DNA of 64,000 nucleotides. Origin: Isoetes taiwanensis (lineage: Eukaryota; Streptophyta; Lycopodiopsida; Isoetales; Isoetaceae). Both the position numbers and the translations under genes were made by a program. Location of the stretch: assembly GCA_021234155.1 (NCBI GenBank), contig JAJEKV010000033.1, positions 6,624,635 through 6,688,634 of the forward strand, in the 5' to 3' direction. Positions 1 through 11,639 of the stretch are shown here, piece after piece (the first letter of the stretch is position 1; every line of letters begins with the position of its first letter). The notes beneath the pieces are model-generated. The model was not told the DNA's origin, did no database searches, and saw nothing but the letters and a program-made list of their open reading frames with translations.

Positions 1-640
1 TCGCAGTAACATGGGAAAGGGCACAAAGATACAAGAAAATCAAGAACTTCTTCAAGCGACATCATTGATGGAAGAATTGTCTCATAAGATCTAAGTATAT
101 TGTAATTTTTTCTTAAGTATTATCATGAAGTCTATTAAATGTATTCCTATATTAATGTACTACTATGATGTTGACCTATAAATGAAGTTTTCATATGATT
201 TCTTTTGTGGCTAACAACAATTTAATTGTAAGCAATAATGATCATTGCCTAACTTAATAACACGATTAATGACCAATACTTGCAAAGAAGGAACTCAAGT
301 GCGTGGTCTCGTGACCAAAGACCCGACCACGCGAATTGGGTACCAAGGAACTTGTTCGGCAGAGAGCAGAAGACTTTGAGCAGGATATGTCACCGAGGCG
401 CTTAATGCAAGGTTGGTACAGATGAGGAATCGATGCAACACCTCATCAACGGGCGACACCTCTCATGAATGCACAGAAGATGGTCCTCCGCCTCCACCTT
501 GTGTTCCGGTGGTGACGTAAGTCCCTCGCCAGAAGGGGAGGGCAACCACGGCAACGCCGGGGACAAGAGACTAAGAAGGAGAACCAGGAGTCCATCATCA
601 TCTAGTTCCACCATCGATAGTTCTTCCAAAGGACGACAGC
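1..640. other. 5' flank and leader of decayed gypsy element
   Basis: No protein domain is readable here. The first 300 bases are AT-rich. From about 300 the composition shifts to that of the gypsy internal region, so this is probably the 5' untranslated part and start of gag. No 5' LTR and no primer binding site is visible, so the 5' LTR lies before the window or is lost. Confidence 0.4.
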
Positions 641-1610
641 TCTAGTCCGACAAAGGAGTCCGACACACCTAAGGCAAGAAAAAGGGCAAGAAAGACGGAT
701 GACTATCGAAAAAGGTGGATAGTGCTATGAGCAATGTGTGGAAGACAAGGAAGCCGGGCCGCGCCAGTGGAAAGACAGATCGTGCATGGAGGCTGAAGCA
801 TGGCTGGATGAAATGGAAGAATTTGGCAACTCATACTGGTATGAAAGACAAGGACATAGGGAAAGTTGTTACAGCCTAACCTTATTGGACCGCAAGGATC
901 CGTGGAAGGGATATGCTAAGTCCAACAAGTCAAGAGGAATAATTGCGGTGTTTAAGACCTTCAAAGAAGGCTTTTTTCCGCGAAGCACTATGTGCCGAGG
1001 TCTCATACTAGTAGACGATTCAGCCAGCTTTACAAAGTTGAATCGTGGTACCTTATCGCTGGCTAAGTATACCAAGAATTCATGAGACTTAGACTTCATG
1101 TCCCGAGTATCGAAAAGGCAAGCAAAGTGGACACCTATATTGAGGGGTTGAACAAAGAATATCAAGAGGCTTGTTAGAGCAATCAACCCAAGGTCACTTT
1201 GCAGAGGCCAAGATAAAGCTATAAGTTTGAAGAGGCACCAAAGAACTCCAAAGCAGAGAAGCAAACCAACCTTCGTGGGTAAGAGTTCGGGCAAAGATCG
1301 TGGACAATATCGTGGTAAGCAATCGCCAGCCTACACCATCGTGGAGCCAAAGAAAGAAGGTAAGGATAAGAGCAAAGCTTTTTGGGGACCGTGAAGCCAC
1401 GTAACGCATCGTGGGGAAGTGCTCTTGCCGCCTCCTAGACAAACCGGCCAAGGAAAAGAGACAGAATGCATTGAGAAGAAGTTATGCTTCGTGTGCTTCC
1501 CAGCCTGTGGGCATGTGACACATGATTGTCCATTCGCCATGCAAATCGCCTTTGGCGTAATCCTTGGATTGGGACTCCCCAACGTAAGCGGACGAGGACG
1601 ATGAAAGCCA
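640..1610 (+). pseudogene. gag: gypsy gag remnant with CCHC knuckle
   Basis: Gag would form the particle and bind element RNA. Around 1075-1180 one frame reads YQEFMRLRLHV followed by YIEGLNKEYQEAC, which resembles the end of the Retrotrans_gag domain. At 1482-1535 the frame CFVCFPACGHVTHDC is a zinc knuckle with one extra residue between the second Cys and the His, so it is probably damaged. Several frames must be combined and stops are frequent. It is followed by the protease remnant. Assignment rests on order plus these two motifs. Confidence 0.6.
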
Positions 1611-1829
1611 GGAGGGCCACGACTTCATAGATGGTGAGTGTCACATATGTGCAAACATTGAGTCGATGAGATAGAGAATCACCAACCGTCATTGCGGCTG
1701 ATGGGATCATAGATAGTAATCCTTATGTAGTCCTCATAGATACAGTGTAGCTCTCATAATTTTGCATCTCCTAGATTGGCTGCTCTAATGAAGAACAAGG
1801 TATTGAAGTCTAAGCCAAGGCCAAGCTAT

Positions 1830-2020
1830 ATGGCAAAAACGGCGCCATTCGGCACACTAAGGGGAGGAGGATCACCTTTGACATAGACCTTAGTGGGGCC
1901 AAATGGCCGATGGGAGCGTAAGTCATGGATATTGGAAGGTATGATCTTATAGTGGGAATGGAATTTTTGAAGCCGCCCAAAGCCATGATTGATTGCCACC
2001 GAATGAAGTCTCCATGACGG
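1830..2020 (+). pseudogene. gypsy aspartic protease remnant
   Basis: The frame DIGRYDLIVGMEFLK (around 1927-1971) matches the conserved C-terminal part of retropepsin-like domains of gypsy elements, normally written YD(v/I)IlGmDWL. The catalytic DTGA/DSGA motif upstream is not readable. It lies where the protease is expected, between the gag knuckle and RT. Frameshifted and non-functional. Confidence 0.6.
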
Positions 2021-2399
2021 CACCGCACGGCAGCAAGTTGATAGTGAAAGGTAAGAAGCTAGAATCCCCTATATGGTGTATTTCTTTTGAAGCAGCCTAA
2101 GGAAGAGTATAGAAAGGAATAAGGTGGATTACATCTTGAGGATGGAATCGCTTGAGCCGTGCAAAGGTGATGGAAGTGACAAAAGGGAAATCACCGCCTG
2201 TGCAAATAGCAAGGCTCATTTCGTAATTCAGTGGATGTATTTCCGGATGAAACCGCAACCGCCACCTTATAGGGGTGTGGAATGAGATCACATTGGCTCC
2301 CGGATGCGGCCCACCAAGAAGGGCCATATAGAATGAGCATCCCGTGAGTTGACGGAGCTCAAGAAACAAATGCAGAATTGCTCGAGCTTGATTTATAAG

Positions 2400-3470
2400 A
2401 GCAAGTGTGTCTCTTTTCGAGCACCTATACTCTTTGTCAAGAAGAAAGATGGGAGCTTAAGAATGTGATAGACTATCGCCACTCAATAAGCGCGCACGAT
2501 AAAGAATAAGTATGCATTGCCAAGGGCGGATGACCTAATGGATCAGCTACAAGGAGCAAAGGTATTCTCTAAGATTGATTTAAGATCAGGATACCATCGA
2601 TAAGAATAAAGGAAGAGGACATCCATAAGACCGCTTTAACGCTGCAGATGGTCATTTTGAGTTTACAAGAATGCCCTTTGATTGTCGAACGCCCCGAACG
2701 CTTATGCCTCATGAACGATATCTTCGAGAGACTTCTTGGATGAGTTTGTTATTGTCTTCTTCGACGACATCCTAATCTACAGCAAGTCCCTTTGAAGAGC
2801 ATTGTCAAGACCTCGTGAAAGTGTTGGAGAAGTTGAGACGCCATCGGTTGTATGGGAAGCTCTCTAAGTGCCACTTTCGCAAATGTGCCGGGTGGAGTAC
2901 TTGGGGCATGTAGTAACATCCGAGGGAATCTCCACGCATCCATCTAAGATTGAGGCAATAGTTGATTGGCCAGCTCCAAGGAATGTGGCGCGGTAAGAAG
3001 CTTTCTCGGGCCATGGATACTACGTAAAAGTTCGTGGAAGGACTTTGCTAAGTGGGCGCCCCCCTCCGCCGGACCTCACTAAGGCCAAGAAGATTAAGGA
3101 TTGGGCTAGCCATTGGTTAGAGAAAGTCCAAGCTTCTTTTGAGAAGCTTAAAGAGGCCTTTAACAACAAAGCACCGCTGCTTGTTCTCCGGATCCGAGTA
3201 AGGATAAGTTGATAGCAAAGATGCAAGCAAGATAGCAACAAAGGGCGCCTTTGATGCAAGAAGGAAGGGTAGTCGCCTACGACTCAAAGAAGATGAACGA
3301 CGCAGAGCAACGCTACCCAACCCATGATCAGGAGCTCCTAGCCATTGTCAGGGCATTGAGGATATGGAGGCATTATTTGCTGGGAAGGAAGTTTCAGTTA
3401 GATACCGATCACCGTGAGCCTTCAAGATCTTTTTCACCCACCCACTCCTCAACTTAAGGCAAAGGAGGTG
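2400..3470 (+). pseudogene. pol: gypsy reverse transcriptase and RNase H, frameshifted
   Basis: RT would copy element RNA into DNA. Readable blocks are FVKKKDGSLRM (about 2428-2466), [26 protein letters not shown] (palm motif A region, about 2560-2598) and the catalytic block VFFDDILIYSKS (about 2752-2790). The RNase H C-terminal part is open at 3251-3457 and reads VAYDSKKMNDAEQRYPTHDQ, then LLAIVRALRIWRHYLLG, typical of gypsy RNase H. Blocks sit in different frames, and stops lie between them, so no continuous pol remains. Confidence 0.88.
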
Positions 3471-3579
3471 GATGGAATTCCTTGAGGAATACGATTTTGA
3501 TATTATATATAAGCCCCGGTAAGCTTAATGTTGTAGCAGATGCCCCTCTAGGAGGCCATTTCGCACAAGGACGATTGTA

Positions 3580-4600
3580 ATGCGATTTCCACTTTTCGAA
3601 AGTGAGTTTGGCAAGAAGATTGAGGAGTCCTTGCCAACCGATGTGGACTTCAAGGAGGTGTGGGAAAGCCTCTCCAGGGAAGCCAGAACTGATAAGGAGC
3701 GGGAAGCCTTCAAGCATTTTAAGAAGGAAGGCAACCTGTTATACCATAAGCATAAGTTGTGTGTGCCCGAATCTTCAGGGGTAAGGAAGTTAATTCTTCA
3801 TGACACACATAACAGCCCAATAGCGGGGCATGCTGGCTTCATGAAGACCTATTTCAAGATTCGAAGTAGTTACTTCTGGCCAGGAATGAAGAGGCAGATA
3901 GCTGCATATATTCGGGATTGCCAGTTATGTCAGCAGACCAAGGCAGAGCAACTGCGGATTCCGGGTGCTTTAGAGCCATTGGGGGTGCCAAATGCAAAGT
4001 GGGAGGTCATAAGCATGGATTTCATCACAGGTCTCCCTAGAACTCTTCGAGGCAAGGATGCATTGATGGTTGTCGAGATAAGTTATCAAAGATGGCGATT
4101 TCGCGGCCTTGCAAAACTACTGACACCGCATTAGATACTGCCAAGTTATTTGTAAGAGAGATTTTTAGACTCCATGGCATGCCTCGGGAGATAATATCGG
4201 ATAGAGATTCTAAGTTCATGAGTGCCTTTTGGCGTGATCTCTTTAGCACCATCCGCATTTAAGCTCTCCATGAGTACGGGCGTATCATCCTCAAACAGAT
4301 GGCCGACGGAAAGGACCAATCGGATCATTGAGGACATGCTTCAAGCTATGTGTGGAACAAAGCAGTCCAAGTGGGATGAGTACATTCACTTGGTGGAATT
4401 CGGCCACAACAATTGCTGTGAGTCATCCCGTGATGTCGCCTTTCATGGTGAACTACGGCTACCGCTGCTTAACCCCGGACACCGCACAATCCTCGCGGTC
4501 CAAGGTAGAAGTGTCCCAACAGATGTTAGGGGATATGCAGCAGCCTAGTAGAAGAAGTAAGGGGTTACTTATTGGCAAGAAGAAGTCGGCGTAAGAGTGT
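3580..4600 (+). pseudogene. pol: gypsy integrase, zinc-binding and core domains, broken
   Basis: The open stretch 3580-4134 holds the H2C2 zinc-binding domain: H in LHDTHNSPIAGH and paired Cys in RDCQLCQQTK. It is followed by the start of the core, WEVISMDFITGLPR, with the first catalytic Asp. After a break, IISDRDSKFMSAFW (about 4189-4230) carries the second Asp. ERTNRIIEDML (about 4313-4345) carries the catalytic Glu, but its usual HPQTDGQT lead-in is altered. Integrase inserts the cDNA. This copy is frameshifted near 4080-4140 and again near 4250. Confidence 0.88.
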
Positions 4601-4605
4601 AGCCG

Positions 4606-5107
4606 ATGCAACTGGGGACCGTAAGGGAGTTTAAGGTGGGAGATACCGCTTGGTTGAAGATCAAGGTGAAGCAAGCCAAGCTGCGGATTGGGAGCTGCAA
4701 GAAGCTTGCCCCTAGGTGGGCTGGGCCGTTCAAGATTTTAGAGAGAGTGGGCTCTCAAGCCTATAAGTTGGATCTTCCAGCCCATCTTAAGGTTCACAAG
4801 GTCTTCCACGTAAGTTTATTAAAAAGGCACAATCCTAACCCTGAGGAGGTTTTGGATACTCCAACCTTGTTGGAAATGACGGAGGAGCAAGTGGAAATAG
4901 TGCCTGAAGTTGCTTCTTGATAAGTCATTCAAGAAGACTAGGAGGTCTCAATTCCTCCAATATTTGGTTAAGTGGAAGCACTTACCCGTGGAAGACGCGA
5001 CGTGGGTATTGAAGCAAGATTTGGAGAAGCAATACCCAGAATTTATGAAGGAATTTGATGGGCGAGTCGTCTCCGACTTGGTCGACCCCGACTTGCCAGG
5101 TGGTTAG
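4606..5107 (+). pseudogene. pol: gypsy integrase C-terminal SH3-like region and chromodomain
   Basis: The frame 4606-4920 reads FKVGDTAWLKIK, APRWAGPFKILERVG and HKVFHVSLLKRH, the standard C-terminal integrase extension of plant gypsy elements. After a frameshift at about 4910, the next frame (to 5107) reads QYLVKWKHLPVEDATWV, a chromodomain. This domain is known to direct chromovirus insertion to particular chromatin. The acidic tail ends at TAG, 5105-5107. Confidence 0.88.
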
Positions 5108-5950
5108 CTAGTATGTTGTTAGTTAGTTTTAAGCCCGGGCGATGCATTCTAGTTAGTAGGGTGCATGTGCCGTAACCTTGGATCGTGGTGGGCGATGATG
5201 GGATACGCCTTTAGGGCATTCTCTAGGCCACACGCACTGAGAAGCGCGCATGACCATTAGGGTCATGTGAGTGAGGAATGAGGCATGGTGGGCGATGATG
5301 GGACATCGATCGGATGATCTCTATGCCACGATGCGGGATACGCACACCTGGCCGTAGGAGGGTCATGGTGAAGCTTAAGTGATCATGCGCGATGATGGGA
5401 TCGCGGAGACGCTCCCTAGCTGAAACCCCGGGGCATGATGCATCGGGGTGTACTCGATCCGTGGGGATCGTGGTACAAGGTAGCACTCGATCATGGGCAA
5501 TGATGGGAACATCTTAAATGATCCCTAAGCTCAAACCGAAGGGCCATGATCTTGGGCAAGGTAGTAGGACAACCTTGAGCCAAGAGTTCGCTCAAGGAGG
5601 TAAGGGGTGGTCCCCTAAAACCACAAATTATTAACTAAACTAACGTAATGTGCTCCTTTTGCGTGCAAGTAGAAGGAGGACTTCAACGAGGAGCCGCTAT
5701 TTAGAAGATAGGGGGAGTCATAATTAGATTATGAACCCTAATAACTCTTATAATAAGTAGTTTGAATTATTGTAAGAAATAACGGTGTTAAGGCTATATA
5801 ATTTTGTATAAGTACAAATATAGCCTAAAATTTTGACTTGAACTAATAAAACTCGATTGCTAAGCTAAATTAAAGGTTATGACATGTTGTTTTGTTGCAG
5901 GTATAAGGTAGGTTCGTCACCTTAGCGCAATGCTGGGGACAGCATTGTCC
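5108..5950 (+). other. gypsy 3' untranslated region with degenerate direct repeats
   Basis: No coding. Between about 5183 and 5515 the block GGGCGATGATGGGA recurs four times at 100-110-bp spacing (around 5190, 5290, 5386 and 5487; the third and fourth start with one mismatch). Each is followed by a short stretch resembling ATGATCYCTAAGCTC. The remainder to 5950 is AT-rich and unremarkable. Confidence 0.6.
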
Positions 5951-5964
5951 TAAGGGGGGGAGAA
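5951..5964 (+). promoter_or_regulatory. polypurine tract of gypsy element
   Basis: A run of A and G, mostly G, ends in AGAA directly before the LTR start TGTGACGATCC. This is the usual plus-strand primer position. Confidence 0.8.
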
Positions 5965-7610
5965 TGTGACGATCCAGGGGGATATACGCTATAAATACGT
6001 ATATTCCTGGATCCGTCACTATACAAGTCTATCATTCATAGCCTTGTATACCATAAGGGTGGCACTAGGGGGCATGGCCAAGTTATTCTCATAACTTAGC
6101 CAACCATAGGTTAAGCCATTATCCATGTGGCCTTAACCTATTGGGGCACCGCCACGCAGGACTCACCCGATTGGTGCCACGTGGCATCCTAGGTGGACCT
6201 AACTTATATAGGCATAAACCCTAACCCTAGACCTCTTTCCAGCCCTAGCACCCAGAGACTCACCTACTTGTTCGAAACCCCGTTTCGAACATCGTTCGTT
6301 GTGGCATAGGGCTGGTGTAGCAGCCCCAGCCAGGTAGACCCGCTCTTGGAGGAGGAACAACAGCCTTGTGAGTCGACGATCATGGAGGCCTGGATCTGGA
6401 GGGAGAGCATCAGGAGCAGGTATGTAGGATAGTAGTTGTGATAGCTTATCTGGAATTAGCATTCCAGATATGCTAGTATCTTGTATCTAGAGTAGAGCCA
6501 TCCTAGAGCCCATATTCAACATCTTGAACCCTAATCAAGGAACCCTAACTATTAGTTAGATTTGTATGATTAGGTTAAGATGTTCTTCTTATGATTATTC
6601 TCATGATGTGATGATTATATGTTGATGGTTGATCATGTTTGCTCCTCTTGTATTGGGAAGGGGGGGGTAGAGACCTAGGGCCATATGTAGTATGTTCCTA
6701 GAGTAGATCCCTTAGTTCCTATTAGTTGCGGCTTTGGCATAGGAGCCCACCAGGCTATTGAGGCTATGATATGACTCAGCACCAGAACGGGCTAGAGGGA
6801 AAGTGGAGGGAGGATCCCTGCCGAGTGGGGCTTCGGGGGATCCCATAGTGGGCTAGGCTTATGGTCGGTCACCGTGTGGGCCGAGCATGGGTCCCGACAC
6901 CTCCCCGGGCAATGGTGTTGTTCGCCTCCTCCGAGAGCTGCAAGTGATGGCTTGGCTCTCGTTTTGGGGGTTCACCGGGCACGAATCGCGGTGTCGCCCA
7001 CGATTCTCTAGCCGCCACGGCACCTCTAGACCCCAGGAAGGGGAGATGCAACCCTTCCCGCCTCATCGGACCGGGAGATGCAACCCGAGTAGTCCCGATG
7101 GGTGATGCCATGGGATTGCGTGATCCCGGAAGGCTAGAGTCCCGCCGAGCCCTGATCTAGCCCATCCGCAAAGTATGCAATGGGAGGGGCGGATGGAGTG
7201 GTCAACCCTAGCCATTGTTCTATGCCAGCCCTCGCCATTGCCATGACTCTCCGCTGCTCTATCTTGAAGCCTAGCCCGGCCACCACCCTCCTTACGAAGT
7301 CCGAGCGGGGTAGGAGCTCTCCTGTTTTATGGTTTGTGATTATCATCTATGCATTGGTTTATGTGCGATGCACTACCCTCCGAGGTAGTATTTGTGTATG
7401 TTTTACGCTAGTTCTGACGTGTTATCGCTTCCGCTGTTATAGGAGCCCATAGGGGAAGGGCGCGCAAGACACCTTCGTGTTCCCTCCCCGCACTAAGAGT
7501 TACCTCGAGAGTGCGGGGTAGACGAAGGGCCCATGCGGTTGCTGAGCCGGATGGGGGATTTCCTGCCGGGTATACGGCTGGGCGCCGTATGTTTAGCAGG
7601 GAGCGTCACA
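5965..7610 (+). repeat. 3' LTR of gypsy element
   Basis: Starts TGTGACGATCC right after the purine tract and ends GGGAGCGTCACA, giving TG...CA ends and a short terminal inverted repeat (TGTGACG / GCGTCACA). Length about 1646 bp. It is AT-rich in the middle and GC-rich from about 6850 to 7560. No partner LTR is in the window, so the 3' boundary depends on the terminal match alone. Confidence 0.75.
6203..6211 (+). promoter_or_regulatory. candidate TATA box in gypsy LTR
   Basis: CTTATATAG lies about 240 bp into the LTR, followed by CCCTAACCCTAG. The position fits a U3/R promoter. No transcript evidence is available. Confidence 0.4.
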
Positions 7611-8120
7611 GGATCAAAATCCAGGCCGTTCATCTCGGCCCATCTCGGCCATTGAATGGTTTTCACATTTATCAAATTATTAATTTGTTACATGGGTCCT
7701 AAATGTACACATAATTTTTTTGAGGAGGGCCATTGCATGGGATAATGGTGAGGCAGTGCTTCCAGTTGAGGCAGAGGACCGTGAGCCCTTTGTGGTGGCA
7801 CCATTCGGAGCATTTTGCCATGCAATGGCATGAGGCATATAAATTATGGTTTATTTTTTTTTTACAAACATAAAAAGGGATAGGTGAAGTAACTTCAGTT
7901 GACCACTATGTTTTCGGTGGCAGTCGCCTCCGCTGGAACACTTGCTCTCATCTGGCTCACTAATATTCCACAAAATTTTGTAAATATATGTATAATGATC
8001 TATATAACCCGCCAAATTTCTAGCACTTGATCTGCCAAAAACTTTATTGGGATACATCACTCCACAAGGGTTCACTATTTTATAGTCAAATCTGGGATCT
8101 CAGATAGTAAGCATCCCACA
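7611..8120. other. non-coding, nothing recognised
   Basis: AT-rich intergenic sequence. CATCTCGGCC occurs twice in tandem near 7632. No ORF, RNA gene or element end is recognised. Confidence 0.5.
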
Positions 8121-9240
8121 ATCTGCAAATGTTGGCATGGAATATGATGATGTGGCACCAACCGTTGACATGTCATGTCGAGAGTAAGCAAGACCAACTA
8201 GGCTCCAAAATGCCACGCGGACTCCAACCCTGCATTGCAAGTAGCACAAGCGCATGCCAAGGACCATCAGAAAGCAGCTTTGCAAGTTCCATTAATAATG
8301 TAACCTTCCAGTCACCACTACAGCCATTCTTCAGTCATACTCTACAACGTTTTTGGGGTCTATACAAGTGATTTTCCTAGAAATCCTTTAACTACATATG
8401 ACTACACTAGTTTATAGCTTGACATCTCTAGTTTGGCATGTGTAAATCGTACCAAGGTCACAAAAATCCCTTATGGATCTAATGTTCAGATTGTAATCTT
8501 AGAAACCATCAATTTCCAAGCTAAAGCCCACCCCGTTTGCTTGCATGGTCATGACTTTTATGGGGTGATATGACAACGTTTGGGCAACATGTCAAGATAT
8601 GAGGCATTTTTGCAAGAAATGGATAACATAAGAAATAGGACAACTTTTTAGGGTTTTTGTATAGGGATTTTGCAAGGACAAAACAAAGGAAACTTTAAGA
8701 ACTTAGAGCAATTTTTTGTTACCTTTTGTTGACATGCGCATGATGATGTGGCATGCCATTGGTGACATATCATGCCAAGTAAGCAATGCCAACTTTTGAC
8801 TAGGCCAAAAATAAAATAAAAATGTGCAACTCTGGTTTTCCATGGGTTGATGTGGCTGGTGACATGGCAAGATATGGGTGATGTGGACATGATGATGACC
8901 CTATCACACTCTCGGGCACGTTTGTCTCCATCCTGATGCAAAAAATATAGGGTTCACGTTATGGGCTGCTGCCTTGCCACTAGTGGTCAGGATTTGGCAG
9001 CGCATGTCATTACCCTTATGGCACCAAAAAATAGCATGGAAAAGATGATGTGGCACTCCAAGTGGTGACGTGGCATGCCAAGCAAGCAAGTTCAAGTTTT
9101 GACTAGGCCAAAAATGAATAGATGTACATCTTTGGTCTTTTCATTGGGTGATGTTGGCAAATTTTGGATGACATGGCGAGATGTTGGTGGTGTGGACGTG
9201 ATGGCTAGGACTTTATGCAAGAAATTATGACAACCTTTGG
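8121..9240. repeat. degenerate repeats related to the 19-bp minisatellite
   Basis: Two copies of a roughly 160-bp block start near 8738 and 9048. Both contain GATGATGTGGCA, then CATGCCAAG and TTTTGACTAGGCCAAAAAT, then GGTGATGT and GACATGGC. A weaker copy is near 8140. The stretch CTAGGCTCCAAAATGCCACG at about 8198 matches the minisatellite units at 53-58 kb, so both regions come from one repeat family. Confidence 0.6.
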
Positions 9241-11395
9241 ATTTTTTGGTAGAGGAGTTTGGCAAGGAATAGAAAAGAGGGAACTTCAAGAACTTAAAGT
9301 GTTGGTTGTCTTCTCCAGGTCGAACAAGGCCAGCACCAGAGGGGAGAGGCCAAACCCCAGGAGATGGATCACAGAAAGGTTGTCGAGGCAGCCTTTCCTT
9401 CCAGCGCTCCTCCGGCAGGCCCTATACTAATGCCCCCCTCCCGGAACTCAGTTCCCCTGTCCAATCGTTGAATCCTCCATTCAAATAACCTGCTTTGAGC
9501 ATGTCCAAAAAAATCCACGATCGGTCTGGGAGAACTTATCAAACCACGAAGCGTCCTGTGGCAGGCCATGTAAAAACCCAAGTATTTTTTCGTTCGAACG
9601 GTACAGAGGCTCCGGAGCTCGGTTCCCCTATCTGGCCGTTGAATCTGTCGTTCATGTAACATGCTTCGAGCAGGTTCAAAAAAATCCAAGATCGGTCCGG
9701 GAGAACCTATCAAACCGCGAAGCGTCCTGCGGTCGACCGTGTAGAAACCCAAGTGTTTTGTCGTTCGAGCAGTACAAAGGCTCCGAAATGGAGATTCGAC
9801 TTCGCCATGTCATCCAGAATTGTCAAATTACCCAAATGACCAAGTTACATAGACATTTTTGGCAAAGAGAGAAATGAGAACACGCTACATGGCAGTATTC
9901 TGTAGCCACCTCCTAGGCCAATTGACTACGAATATGTTGGACATGAGCTACTTTGGCGCTTCTTGAAGAAGGGGTGGTCTTCTGCCCACAAAACTTGGTC
10001 CCTAGAGTGATGTCGACATTCTAAGTCCATTGGCAGAGTCAGTTCACAGTTCCGGAGTGGGGAGTTGCCCGTCCGTGGCCAGGGGCCTTCGAGAGATGAC
10101 ATTTGGGGAGAGCTACTTCCGGAAGGTCTTAGGGTCTGTCTTCTGGTATCAACACCCTCCCTCTACGTGATGACATTGTGCAAGATCCTGGTCGAATCTG
10201 ACATACGACCTACGAAACATAAACCCTGTGTGTTGTTAGGTTATTGAAGGGTTTACGTTATGGAGGTCGAGTTTCAGTCGGTTGCACTTGGGACATGGTC
10301 GAGAAGCTGCAGTTGAAAATGCGAAGTAATAGGAACTGACGGAATGGGGTTTGGATTTATCCTCCTCCCATTGTGGCAATTAGAAGTCAAGAGCGCCTTT
10401 TGCAGTAGCAAAATTGTTTGGGATCATTCGGGATGGCCAATAGATCCAAACTCTGTTATTTCAGTTACCATGGCTCTGCTTCCATGTTTAGAAAAGGTGC
10501 ACCTACTTATCCAAGAAAACGACCAAGTTTTGGCCTCTGAAACGTAAACCCTGTGTCTTGCTAGGTTATTGTAGGGTTTATGTTTCGGAGGCCAAAACGT
10601 GGTCGTTTTCTTGGATAACTAGGTGCACCTTTTCTTAACATGCATGTGGAGCCATGACAACTGAAATAACAGAGTTTGGACTATAGGCCATCCCGAATGA
10701 TCCCAGAAAATTTTGCTACTGCAAAAGGCGCTCTTGAATTTTTATTGCCACACTAGAAGGAGGATAGATCCAAGCTCTATTTCGTCAATTCTTCTTGCTT
10801 CGCTTTTTCAACTACAGCTTCTCGACCATGTCCCAAATGCAACCGACTACAACTCGACCTCCATAACGTAAACCCTTCAATAACCTAGCAACACACAAGG
10901 TTTACGTTTTGAAGGCCACATCCTAGTCAAATTCGACCAGGATCTTGCAAAATATCATCAGGTAGAGGGAGGGTATAGAAACCAGAAGACGGACCCTTAA
11001 AATCTTCCGGAAGCAGTTCGCCCCAAAGGTCCTCTCCTGAAGGCCCCTGGCCACGGACGGGCAACTCTCCCACTCCGGAACTATGAACTGACTCTGCTAA
11101 TGGATTCAAAATGTCGATATTACCCTGGAGACCAAGTTTCGTGGGCAGAAGACCACCCCTTCTCCAAAAAGCACCAAAGTAGCTCATGTCCAACACGTTC
11201 GTAGTCAATTGGCCTAAGAGGTGGCTGCGGAATACTGCCATGTAGAGGGTTCGTGTCTTTTTCGTTGCAAAAACTGACTGTGTAAATTAGTCCCTAGCAT
11301 AATTTTTCCATTCCGAATGACATGGCAAAGTCGAATCTCCATTCCGGAGCCTTTGTACTGCCCAAATGATAAAACACTTGGGTTTCTACACGGTA
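9240..11395. mobile_element. foldback element with about 0.82-kb near-palindromic arms
   Basis: The left arm (about 9735-10552) and right arm (about 10573-11395) are reverse complements along almost their whole length, with only about 20 bp at the centre. Paired examples are GTGTAGAAACCCAAGTGTTT (about 9740) with AAACACTTGGGTTTCTACAC (about 11370), and AAGAAAACGACCAAGTTTTG with AAAACGTGGTCGTTTTCTTG at the centre. The left side has an unpaired extension (9240-9735). No protein is encoded; the ORFs here are by-products of the repeat. A related copy is at 54.8-57.8 kb. No target duplication was found. Confidence 0.85.
9489..9775. repeat. tandem duplication of about 170 bp in the foldback left extension
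   Basis: A block containing GGGAGAACYTATCAAACC and CGAAGCGTCCTG occurs twice, centred near 9530 and 9705. Each is preceded by a Pol-less AAAAAAATCCA tract and followed by GAAACCCAAGT or a close variant. It produces a repeat-containing spurious minus-strand ORF. Confidence 0.7.
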
Positions 11396-11401
11396 GCCTG
11401 A

Positions 11402-11633
11402 GGCCAGTGCTCCCATTATTTTCAATCCCTTTGTTCACCTGCTCAAGCTTCTCTTTGGCTTTTTCCTTAGCATCTTCAACCTCTTTGTCTTCTTTACTGG
11501 TGCAATCTGCCATCACAGGTGTTTTTGCAACCCTGTGGAAATCAAATATTTTCTTCTTCTTAGAAGCACCCTTCATCTCAGCTTCGATCCTTCTTCTGGT
11601 GGCCATATTCAAGTCCCCCCTCTTTCTTCCCAT
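11402..11633 (-). CDS. lysine-rich coiled-coil ORF fragment cut by the foldback element
   Basis: A minus-strand frame starting at ATG 11633 gives about 77 residues rich in Lys and Glu (for example KEKAKEKLEQVNKG). It then runs into the foldback repeat, so the ORF is interrupted there. It lies about 610 bp downstream of the RT gene's stop on the same strand and could belong to the same element or to an unrelated gene. No family is recognised. It may be a chance ORF. Confidence 0.3.
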
Positions 11634-11639
11634 GCATCT

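Larger units (their letters stand above)
1..7610 (+). mobile_element. Ty3/gypsy chromovirus retrotransposon, decayed, 5'-incomplete
   Basis: Readable in order on the plus strand are gag remnants, a CCHC knuckle, a protease C-terminus, RT with FFDDILIYS, RNase H, integrase with its zinc-binding and catalytic regions, and a chromodomain. These are followed by a purine tract and one LTR. The order PR-RT-RH-IN-chromodomain identifies a chromovirus. Stops and frameshifts every few hundred bases show the copy is dead. The 5' LTR is not in the window, so age cannot be estimated from LTR divergence. Confidence 0.9.

Noticed and set aside
5965-7610. Protein-coding ORFs in the GC-rich part of the gypsy LTR
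   Set aside because: Short, in both strands, no motif, and located inside an LTR.
9369-9752. A 127-codon ORF with an internal protein repeat in the foldback element
   Set aside because: The repeat is a DNA duplication, and related copies keep the sequence but not a consistent reading frame or start.
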